Assembly: GCF_004151455.1 (NCBI RefSeq)
Contig: NZ_PRLK01000004.1
Span: forward strand, 6,436-70,435
Direction: 5' to 3'
Source of the DNA: Candidatus Nanogingivalis gingivitcus
Lineage (GTDB): Bacteria; Patescibacteriota; Saccharimonadia; Saccharimonadales; Saccharimonadaceae
DNA: 64,000 nucleotides
The translations under genes and the position numbers were made by a program. Positions 54,327 to 64,000 of this stretch are shown here, piece by piece; within the stretch, counting starts at the first letter, position 1; the number at the start of each line of letters is the position of its first letter. Under the pieces are notes generated by a model. The model did not search any database, was not told where the DNA came from, and worked only from the letters and a program-made list of their open reading frames with translations.

Positions 54327-54780
54327 AATAACCAAATACTTGCCGTCAATCTTAATTCTTATCTTCTTCATCCAAATTGTTAAATTTCTCGCTCCCTTTG
54401 AGAGCAAATTTATAAGTTATTTAAAACTCACTTACCTGCTCTCAACAGCTTTACTATTGTATATTAATGGGATTTTTTTGTCAACCGTTTTTTTAAAGTT
54501 TTTTTATTTATTTTCCGCAAAACTTAAATATACCGCTGATGATTATTTACTCCCGCCAGAGGTTCTTTTTTGAACATTCGCTTAACTGTTCTCTATAATA
54601 CATCAGCTAAAAATAAATGTCAACAACTTTTTGAAAAAAAATATTTTTTTATATTTTATATAGATGTAGAAAAGGATAATATACTTATTTAACTTTATAA
54701 AATACTATAATATAGTAAATATAATAGTTAGGATTTTTATTGCAGAAAAATAAAAAAACACCCTTTAGGTGTTGAATTTA

Positions 54781-54857
54781 TGGTGGGCGATGAGGGACTT
54801 GAACCTCCGACCTCGTCATTATCAGTGACGCGCTCTAACCAGCTGAGCTAATCGCCC
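54781..54857 (-). tRNA. tRNA-Ile (GAU)
   Basis: A 77-nt tRNA with acceptor GGGCGAT/ATCGCCC, anticodon loop CTGATAA (GAU), T-loop GTTCAAGTC and encoded CCA. It precedes 23S in the split rRNA unit and is the ligand of the ileS T-box (discriminator A fits TGGT). Confidence 0.96.
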
Positions 54858-54911
54858 TTAACTAATCTGGGAAAACCAGAGAAAATCTTTAAAAAATTTA
54901 AAAACTTTCTT

Positions 54912-54988
54912 TGGTGGAGATAAAGGGACTCGAACCCTTGACCCCCTGCTTGCAAAGCAGGTGCTCTAGCCAACTGAGCTATATCCCC
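54912..54988 (-). tRNA. tRNA-Ala (UGC)
   Basis: A 77-nt tRNA with acceptor GGGGATA/TATCTCC that contains the G3-U70 identity pair, anticodon loop TTTGCAA (UGC) and encoded CCA. It is the first gene of the Ala-Ile-23S-5S unit. Confidence 0.96.
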
Positions 54989-55015
54989 AAATTATGTTAT
55001 TAAAGAACAATATAG

Positions 55016-55044
55016 ATTATATTTTATTTTTAAATAAAAATCAA
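55016..55044 (-). promoter_or_regulatory. Promoter of tRNA-Ala-tRNA-Ile-23S-5S
   Basis: TTGATT (55044-55039), 17 bp, TATAAT (55021-55016), 28 nt before the mature tRNA-Ala. It gives the 23S unit independent transcription from 16S. Confidence 0.7.
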
Positions 55045-55051
55045 TAGCAAA

Positions 55052-55500
55052 TTATAATTTTAAGTAAATAGTGTAAGAATTTCTAATTGCCTTTTTAATT
55101 TTTACTAAAATCACCTCTTTAAGGTAATTATTTTCAATAGGTATTCCTATTTTTATCATATCTTTATATATCCCAAAAAATCTCACCTTCTTCACTACTC
55201 CATATAAAAAACAATATCTAACCATTATATTTATCTTGAAGGGTCCCTAAAGCTTCTTTTATATTTGAGACTACTTTGTCGTAAAACTTAATTTTACCAA
55301 TAAAAAAGATTCTACTTTCAAAATTCCCTTTATGTTAGAATGCCAAAAATCCATATTCTTAAAAAAATAATTCATTAAAATTACTATTAGTATTTTCAGC
55401 TACCTTACTAACTAGCCAATAGACAAGCCGATAAATAGTACTCTGTATCTTCTAAATTAATATTACCATATAAAATATTCTATTTAGTATCAAAAATACT
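55052..55500 (-). pseudogene. Decayed protein gene in the rRNA spacer
   Basis: Coding-like sequence persists across ~450 nt of the minus strand but is broken by stops and frameshifts. Readable pieces in order: NILYGNINLEDTEYYLSAC, a shift, LVSKVAENTNSNFNELFF, stop, HKGNFESRIFFIGKIKF, YDKVVSNIKEALGTLQDKY, stop, ILFFIWSSEEGEIFWDI, a shift, then MIKIGIPIENNYLKEVIL, VKIKKAIRNSYTIYLKL and TAA at 55052. The parent family is not recognisable. It ends just before the 23S-unit promoter. The rest of the spacer to 55606 has no feature I can support. Confidence 0.5.
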
Positions 55501-55605
55501 ATCATTATTATACATATAAAATAACCTATTAAGTATATCTAAAATTAATAGCCTTAATTATATATAATATGTAATGCTTGTTAATAAATAAGCTAATTGT
55601 TAAAT

Positions 55606-55639
55606 AAAAATAAATACTCCATAGGGAGTACTTATTTTT
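55606..55639 (-). terminator. Terminator of the DUF4352 gene
   Basis: AAAAATAAATACTCC and GGAGTACTTATTTTT pair around ATAG. Confidence 0.85.
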
Positions 55640-56186
55640 ACATATTTATTATTACATCTTTATTGGACCAAAAAGATGGTTGATAATGCATTTTTAGTTT
55701 TGAGTTAGCTGGTACTTCAAAAACTACACTACCTATTTTTTTACCACCCTTAGCTAATTCTCCTGAGCTTAAATCATTAGCAGTACTTACAAAAGTAGGA
55801 CTCTCTATAGCACCATTAGTATCTTCCATTTTGAAGTCAAATGTATTATAGCTAAGTTTTTCACTACTTTTATTCTCGATCTTAACATTTACTTTAACAT
55901 ATTCTTTACCATCTTTAGGTTTTATAAATTCATTTCCTGTTTTGTAGTTTCTTTCAACACTTTCAACTACTAGTTCTCTACCTTCAAATGATATGACATC
56001 TCCAGCCTTAAATTCAGTTTTTTCGTCTTTTTCAGAACTATGCTTGCTAGAGGTTGAAGAGTTGGATTCACCTACTTTTTTAGGATCGCTACTCTTACTG
56101 GCAATAGCTCCGCCAATTATGACTATTAAGATTAGACCAATAATAATCTTAATTATGTTACTTTTCTTTTTAGTATTCTTTTCCAT
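55638..56186 (-). CDS. DUF4352 (telokin-like) secreted/anchored protein in the rRNA spacer
   Basis: A 182-residue protein with a KKKSN start, one membrane helix at residues 11-30 (IIKIIIGLILIVIIGGAIA), a Ser/Lys/Asp-rich linker, then a DUF4352 Ig-like domain from ~55: VKVNVKIENKSSEKLSYNTF, the SPTF segment, ELAKGGKKIGSVVFEVPAN, and YQPSFWSNKDVIIN. Such proteins are small cell-surface domains of Gram-positives; the function is unknown. Its place between 16S and tRNA-Ala is unusual. Own promoter (G8 tract, see below), strong SD (TAGGAGG) and own terminator. Base composition is less AT-rich than the spacer around it, so lateral gain is possible. Confidence 0.85.
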   Translation of the reverse strand: MEKNTKKKSNIIKIIIGLILIVIIGGAIASKSSDPKKVGESNSSTSSKHSSEKDEKTEFKAGDVISFEGRELVVESVERNYKTGNEFIKPKDGKEYVKVNVKIENKSSEKLSYNTFDFKMEDTNGAIESPTFVSTANDLSSGELAKGGKKIGSVVFEVPANSKLKMHYQPSFWSNKDVIINM

Positions 56187-56203
56187 TAATCCTCCTAAGA
56201 GCC

Positions 56204-56227
56204 ATTATACCCCCCCCGAAACGTCAA
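56204..56227 (-). promoter_or_regulatory. DUF4352 promoter with G8 tract
   Basis: TTGACG (56227-56222), only 12 bp of spacer, of which eight are G (56217-56210), then TATAAT (56209-56204). At this tract length the spacing is 5 bp short of optimal, so this copy may be the weak or off state. Confidence 0.6.
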
Positions 56228-56253
56228 GGGGTATATTTTTCTTGTTTTAACAT

Positions 56254-56290
56254 AAAAAATAAAAACCACCCCTTATTAGAGTGGCTTATT
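56254..56290 (-). terminator. Terminator after 16S
   Basis: AAGCCACTCT and AGGGGTGGTT pair (with G-U), followed by TTTATTTTTT on the minus strand. It should end 16S transcripts before the DUF4352 gene. Confidence 0.7.
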
Positions 56291-56310
56291 TTAACAACTT
56301 AGTTGTGCAA
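56290..56310 (-). repeat. 3' arm of the 16S processing stalk
   Basis: In the transcript, TTGCACAACTAAGTTGTTAAA pairs with the segment at 58046-58026 over 21 nt with a single G-U. Confidence 0.75.
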
Positions 56311-56449
56311 TTTATCTCAATCTGTGAATAAATTTATGTCTTATCTTATAAAAGACTATACTTACTAATTAAATTTATTAGAACTTAGTAAGAAGACCGA
56401 CCTAGCTTCAAAGGTTGATTTCTCGAACCTTTGGCATAACTCTCCCTAG

Positions 56450-57977
<1,528 letters not shown>

Positions 57978-58025
57978 AAAGAATTATCAAAAATTGATAA
58001 TCTATAAAATAGACTGACGATAATT

Positions 58026-58046
58026 TTGCACAACTAAATTGTTAAA
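58026..58046 (-). repeat. 5' arm of the 16S processing stalk
   Basis: TTTAACAATTTAGTTGTGCAA on the transcript is complementary to 56310-56290. Confidence 0.75.
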
Positions 58047-58104
58047 GATCATTTAGTTCAACTCCACCGAGTGTTTTATGTTTTCTCGCGTTGAACTGTT
58101 TATT

Positions 58105-58133
58105 AGTATATAGGATTAAAAATATAAAGTCAA
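58105..58133 (-). promoter_or_regulatory. 16S rRNA promoter
   Basis: TTGACT (58133-58128), 17 bp, TATACT (58110-58105), about 130 nt before the mature 16S 5' end. Confidence 0.75.
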
Positions 58134-58184
58134 CACTTTTTTTAGACTTTTTTTATTTTTTTAAAAAATATGTATTTTTAATAT

Positions 58185-58213
58185 AAAAAGAGGGGTTTTA
58201 AGACCCTCTTTTT
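58185..58213 (-). terminator. Terminator of the gyrA-DUF212 unit
   Basis: AAAAAGAGGGTC and ACCCCTCTTTTT pair around a short loop, before the 16S promoter. Confidence 0.85.
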
Positions 58214-58214
58214 A

Positions 58215-58649
58215 TTACATATTTATACTATGGAATATTATAAATGATACATACCCTATAATTACACCTATAGCTATACCTACAGCAACTTCTAAAGGTG
58301 TATGCCCTTTTACCACCCTTACTTTCGGAATGTTTATTTTGTTCTTACTTATTATATTATTAATGGTTTCACCTTGCACGCCATTAGAATAACGGACTTT
58401 CATAGAATCATAAATAACTATCATAGCAAAAGCAAAAGTAATACCAAATATAGATGAGTGAACCCCTTCTCTAAGGGCTATTAAAGTGGTAATAGCGATC
58501 ACTACAGCACTATGAGAGCTAGGCATACCACCAGACTCAGTGATAATAGTTTTAAAACTAGCTTTTTTATTCTTATAAGATTCTAGTAAATATTTAGATC
58601 CTTGGGCAGCAACCCACGCAACTACAAATACTATTAAATATATAGGCAT
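58215..58649 (-). CDS. Divergent PAP2-family membrane protein (DUF212/YuiD-like)
   Basis: A 144-residue membrane protein with the signature SGGMPSSHSAVVIAITT near residue 40 and VVKGHTPLEVAVGIAIG near the end, the layout of DUF212 (YuiD), a compact acid-phosphatase (PAP2)-related family. About four helices. A role in dephosphorylating a lipid carrier such as undecaprenyl diphosphate is possible but unproven. It lies 5 nt after gyrA, so it shares the gyrB-gyrA transcript. Confidence 0.92.
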   Translation of the reverse strand: MPIYLIVFVVAWVAAQGSKYLLESYKNKKASFKTIITESGGMPSSHSAVVIAITTLIALREGVHSSIFGITFAFAMIVIYDSMKVRYSNGVQGETINNIISKNKINIPKVRVVKGHTPLEVAVGIAIGVIIGYVSFIIFHSINM

Positions 58650-58654
58650 TATTG

Positions 58655-61150
58655 TTATTCTTCCTCTTTATGTTCCTGCATTAAACCAACACTAGCAACA
58701 CTATCGTCATCAGTCAATTTCATAATACGAACACCTTGAGTGGTTCTACCTAAAGTTGGAATCTCTTTAACAGAGATGCGTATTGTTTGACCATTGCTAG
58801 AAATCATTAATGCGTCCGTAACTTCTTCTGGAAGTGTCTGAACAGATACTATCGGACCTGTTTTAGAAGTTACTACAGCAGCTTTAACACCGATTCCTCC
58901 ACGCTTTTTAACTTCAAAATTAGCAACCTTTGTTGATTTTCCATAACCATTTGCAGATACTACTAGTAGTCTTTGGCTAGAACTCGTAGCAATATCCATA
59001 CCTACTACAGAGTCATTTGGGCGAAGTCTTACACCACGCACACCACGTGCTGCTCTTCCCATACCTCTTACATCTTTTTCATTAAACCTTACAGCTTGGC
59101 CTGCAGAAGTAGATATAATTATATCGCTTTGACCATTTGTTTTTTGAACCCATCTAAGTTCATCACCTTCATCAAGGTTAATAGCATTTAGACCATTTGT
59201 TCTAATATTAGCAAAATCACTTAGAGCAGTTTTCTTTACAGTACCCTTAACTGTAGCCATAAATAAGTAATTATCTGAACTACTATTTTGTTCAAGCTTA
59301 ATTATAGATGTTATTTTTTCTTCTGGCTGAAGCTGTAATAAGTTTACGGCTGCAACACCTTTTGCTTGCAAACTAGCAGCTGGAACTTCGTAGGCTTTCA
59401 AACGAAAAACTCTACCTCTATTAGTAAAGAATAATAGCCAATCGTGGGTGCTTGCTGGAATGAGCTGATCTATAATATCTTGATCTTTAGTTGTCATCCC
59501 CCTCTTACCTTTACCGCCTCTATTTTGACGTCGATAATCAGTTAATAAGGTTCTTTTAATATAATTTTCGGTAGTTAACAAAATTACACTTTCTTCTTCT
59601 GGTATTAGCTCTTCATCACTAAATTTACCTAATTCATGGTTGATAATTTTAGATTTACGTTCATCACCATATTTATCTTTCATTTCAAGGAGCTCTTCTT
59701 TAATAATTCGCAAAATCTCATTCTCGTCGGCAAGAATAGCTTCAAGTTCACCTATTAATTTAAGTAGTGCTCTCAATTCTTCTTCAATAGCCTCACGCTC
59801 TAAGCCCGTTAGACGACGCAATTGCATTGCTAATATAGCTTTAGCCTGAATTTCGGTTAGTCCAAATTTCTCTCTTAAAGCTTTTTCGGCTACATCAGTT
59901 GTTTTTGACGCACGAATAGTTGCAATTACTTCATCAATATGATCAAGAGCAATTTTTAAGCCTTCCAATATGTGTGCCCTTGCTTTAGCTTTTCTAAGTT
60001 CGAATTCTGTGCGACGCCTTACTACAACTTGGCGGTGCTTAACAAATTCAGAAAGCATATCTTTAAGACCTAGAACTCTTGGCTGAACTCCATCTACAAG
60101 AGCTAGCATGTTATAGTGAAAATTAGATTGAAGTGGAGTTAACTTATATAGCTGATTTAATACTTTTTTAGGGTAAGCGTCTTTTTTAAGGTCAATAACA
60201 ATACGAACATTACCACGAGCAGATTCATCACGTAAGTCAGCTATTGAAGTAACTTTTTTATCTTTTACTAGCTCTGCTATTTTTTCAATTAAGCTTGCCT
60301 TATTTACTGCGTATGGAACTTCAGAAACAATAATTTGATGTCTTCCTCTTTTAGTTTCGATAATTTCAGCAACTGCACGCATAGTTACGCTTCCTCTACC
60401 TGTACGATAGGCTTGAATCATTGGTGCGCCACCATATACTATTGCTCCAGTAGGAAAATCAGGACCTTTAACATGCTTCATTAAATCTTCAAGAGTTGAC
60501 CCAGGGTTGTTTATAAGTTCAACAGTAGCATCAACAACTTCACCTAAATTGTGTGTTGGGATACTTGTAGCCATACCTACTGCAATACCTATTTGTCCAT
60601 TAAGTAGTAAGTTTGGTAGTTTGGCGGGCAATACTGATGGTTCATTTTCTGAGCCATCGTAATTTGGTCTAAAATCTACCGTATCTTTATCTAAATCGGC
60701 TAATAATATGTCACCAATTCTGCCTAGGCGTGCTTCTGTATAACGCATAGCAGCTGCAGGGTCTCCATCCATAGAACCAAAGTTACCTTGACCATCAACC
60801 AATACATAACGCATATTCCAGTTTTGAGCAAGACGCACCATTGCATCATAAATAGCCGTATCACCATGTGGGTGATATTTACCCATAACATCACCAGCAA
60901 TTTTTGCAGATTTAGTAAATTTACCACCTGGCCTTAGCCCTTGCTCGCCCATAGCGTATAAAATACGACGATGCACTGGTTTTAAACCATCACGAACATC
61001 CGGTAAAGCACGGTCAATAATAACACTCATGGAATATCTTAAGAAAGAATCTTCCATAACATCTTCTACACTACGAAATTCTAGGTGTTTTGAGTGATTT
61101 TGTTGTTCAATGATTTCGCCTTCAATAGGTTTTTTGTTGTTGTCTTCCAT
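58655..61150 (-). CDS. gyrA: DNA gyrase subunit A
   Basis: The breakage-reunion subunit (831 residues). The active-site Tyr is in [14 protein letters not shown]; the quinolone-resistance region reads [20 protein letters not shown], with Asp at the position of E. coli Ser83-nearby acidic helix and no obvious resistance change readable by eye. The GyrA-box [10 protein letters not shown], needed for DNA wrapping, is present, so it is gyrase rather than topoisomerase IV. The C-terminal pinwheel is full-length. 2 nt after gyrB. Confidence 0.98.
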   Translation of the reverse strand: MEDNNKKPIEGEIIEQQNHSKHLEFRSVEDVMEDSFLRYSMSVIIDRALPDVRDGLKPVHRRILYAMGEQGLRPGGKFTKSAKIAGDVMGKYHPHGDTAIYDAMVRLAQNWNMRYVLVDGQGNFGSMDGDPAAAMRYTEARLGRIGDILLADLDKDTVDFRPNYDGSENEPSVLPAKLPNLLLNGQIGIAVGMATSIPTHNLGEVVDATVELINNPGSTLEDLMKHVKGPDFPTGAIVYGGAPMIQAYRTGRGSVTMRAVAEIIETKRGRHQIIVSEVPYAVNKASLIEKIAELVKDKKVTSIADLRDESARGNVRIVIDLKKDAYPKKVLNQLYKLTPLQSNFHYNMLALVDGVQPRVLGLKDMLSEFVKHRQVVVRRRTEFELRKAKARAHILEGLKIALDHIDEVIATIRASKTTDVAEKALREKFGLTEIQAKAILAMQLRRLTGLEREAIEEELRALLKLIGELEAILADENEILRIIKEELLEMKDKYGDERKSKIINHELGKFSDEELIPEEESVILLTTENYIKRTLLTDYRRQNRGGKGKRGMTTKDQDIIDQLIPASTHDWLLFFTNRGRVFRLKAYEVPAASLQAKGVAAVNLLQLQPEEKITSIIKLEQNSSSDNYLFMATVKGTVKKTALSDFANIRTNGLNAINLDEGDELRWVQKTNGQSDIIISTSAGQAVRFNEKDVRGMGRAARGVRGVRLRPNDSVVGMDIATSSSQRLLVVSANGYGKSTKVANFEVKKRGGIGVKAAVVTSKTGPIVSVQTLPEEVTDALMISSNGQTIRISVKEIPTLGRTTQGVRIMKLTDDDSVASVGLMQEHKEEE

Positions 61151-61152
61151 AA

Positions 61153-63132
<1,980 letters not shown>

Positions 63133-63180
63133 CTATCTCCCTCTTTTAGTTTCTCCGAAAAACTCGTATTCTATATCTGT

Positions 63181-63209
63181 ATTATACCTTATCTGTTATT
63201 TTTTATCAA
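63181..63209 (-). promoter_or_regulatory. gyrB promoter
   Basis: TTGATA, 17-bp spacer, TATAAT; a supercoiling-responsive role is typical for gyrase promoters, not shown here. Confidence 0.75.
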
Positions 63210-63263
63210 ATTACCTTAAAAAAATTATGCTTATATGATAAAATATAGGCATATAGGTGGGAA

Positions 63264-63998
63264 ATGTTTAAAGATATTATACTAGGCTTCGCAAAAAGCC
63301 CTTCGTTAGCTAAAAATATATATGAATTTGAGCGTACGCTAGAAAAACGTATTCGTTGGTATATTTTTAATATTTGTTTAATTGTTTTTATATTATTTAC
63401 AATATTTTTATATAACATACTAAATACTAGTATATTACTCCGTGATAACACAATAGCAAAACAACCAAATATTGTTTTGAACCCTTATTTATCATATAGT
63501 ATTTCCAGCAATCATATAGGTGAAGTTCTACCTAACCAAATTGTAACTTATAAATTAACAGTAGAGAATAATACAAATTTTCCTCAAGTTTATAATGCTA
63601 AAATAGATATTTCTAACATTAATAAATATGCAGAAATATTAAAAGATAATAGTTTTAGTATGCAGAATAATCAGATTTCTTGGAAGGAAAAAAGTTTAAA
63701 CAGCAAAGAAAAAGCCGAATACTACCTAGCGATAAAGACAAAGGATGTTATTCCATTCACTAATAATAGTAAAAACTTATGTAAAATACAGTTGTCTTTT
63801 GGTAATACTATTGCTAATAATATAAAATGCCCTAATTACTATAAAATATATAATACAATCCTAATAAATCGTCCTAATATAAATATTATATTAATTATTT
63901 CTATAACTCTTTTACTACTGCTAATATTACTAATAAAATCAGTATTACAAAAAAGACAAATAAAGGTTTTGCGTAAAAATTATGAGGTTATAAAATGA
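63264..63998 (+). CDS. Unrecognised two-helix membrane protein, 244 aa
   Basis: I do not recognise the family. One membrane helix lies at about residues 33-53 (WYIFNICLIVFILFTIFLY), then a ~150-residue extracellular part with a DUF11-like pattern (LPNQIVTYKLTVENNTNFPQ), and a second helix near 210-230 (IILIISITLLLLLILLI) with a basic tail (KRQIKVLRKNYEVIK). Both ends are cytoplasmic. The ATG 63264 has GGTGGG as SD and TGATAAAAT 20 nt upstream. The stop overlaps an ATG (ATGA at 63995), so another gene may follow at the right edge. Confidence 0.7.
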   Translation: MFKDIILGFAKSPSLAKNIYEFERTLEKRIRWYIFNICLIVFILFTIFLYNILNTSILLRDNTIAKQPNIVLNPYLSYSISSNHIGEVLPNQIVTYKLTVENNTNFPQVYNAKIDISNINKYAEILKDNSFSMQNNQISWKEKSLNSKEKAEYYLAIKTKDVIPFTNNSKNLCKIQLSFGNTIANNIKCPNYYKIYNTILINRPNINIILIISITLLLLLILLIKSVLQKRQIKVLRKNYEVIK

Positions 63999-64000
63999 GA

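Noticed and set aside
54989-55600. A functional gene in the rRNA spacer on the minus strand
   Set aside because: Several stops and at least two frame changes interrupt the coding-like sequence, so it is listed as a pseudogene.

Overview
The window is one continuous, AT-rich bacterial chromosome segment from a Candidatus Saccharibacteria (TM7) member of the CPR/Patescibacteria. The 16S rRNA gene has the saccharibacterial pattern. Gene content fits a reduced epibiont: short proteins, a 16S gene unlinked from the 23S, PNTG/LPKTG-type surface proteins, a type IV pilin-like protein, and no biosynthetic operons. Stops are TAA, TAG and TGA with no in-frame TGA in conserved genes, so the standard bacterial code is used, not the UGA=Gly code of Gracilibacteria/SR1. 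I saw no transposases, integrases, CRISPR or restriction systems.

Layout. 1-5.4 kb: nusB (cut by the left edge), rpmF, a small membrane protein, leuS, rarA, a PNTG surface protein. 5.4-12.6 kb: lysS, proS, greA, a CPBP protease and the frr-uppS-rseP block. 12.7-16.7 kb: a 23-bp inverted repeat, two unrecognised genes (one frameshifted), rpsB-tsf, a small membrane protein and a second PNTG protein. 16.8-24.9 kb: rpmE, ung, prfA-prmC, htrA, a membrane protein, lepB, parA-parB, rplU. 24.9-29.1 kb: an LPKTG/DUF11 surface protein, a large repeat-bearing membrane protein and a small acidic protein. 29.1-36.3 kb: ileS under a T-box leader, tRNA-Tyr, tRNA-Thr, a cation efflux protein, map-adk, the pilin, yqeY, rpsU. 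36.3-50.8 kb: a GT4 glycosyltransferase, recJ, a winged-helix protein, a phosphoribosyltransferase, priA, def, an acyltransferase, fmt, infB, rpsA, a ROK kinase, a metallopeptidase, a KGG protein and an ADP-ribosyltransferase-like protein. 50.8-58.1 kb: 5S, 23S, tRNA-Ile, tRNA-Ala, a decayed gene, a DUF4352 protein and 16S, all on the minus strand. 58.2-64 kb: a DUF212 phosphatase-like protein, gyrA, gyrB and a membrane protein that fills the right edge.

Most genes serve translation (four aminoacyl-tRNA synthetases, six ribosomal proteins, IF-2, EF-Ts, RRF, RF1 with its methylase, formyltransferase, deformylase, methionine aminopeptidase), chromosome upkeep (gyrase, ParAB, PriA, RecJ, RarA, Ung) or the cell surface (signal peptidase, HtrA, RseP, UppS, glycosyltransferase, pilin, anchored proteins).

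Three regulatory patterns stand out. (1) About 22 genes have an extended -10 box (TGn followed by TATAAT or TAAAAT) only 6-11 nt before the start codon, which implies leaderless mRNAs and corrects several start codons. (2) Two intergenic poly-G tracts (G10 and G8) lie exactly between the -35 and -10 of the pilin and DUF4352 promoters, the architecture of phase-variable promoters. (3) ileS has an actinobacterial-style T-box leader with an ultrashort Stem I. The rRNA locus is also split by a terminator, a protein gene and a pseudogene, and tRNA-Ala-tRNA-Ile-23S-5S has its own promoter.
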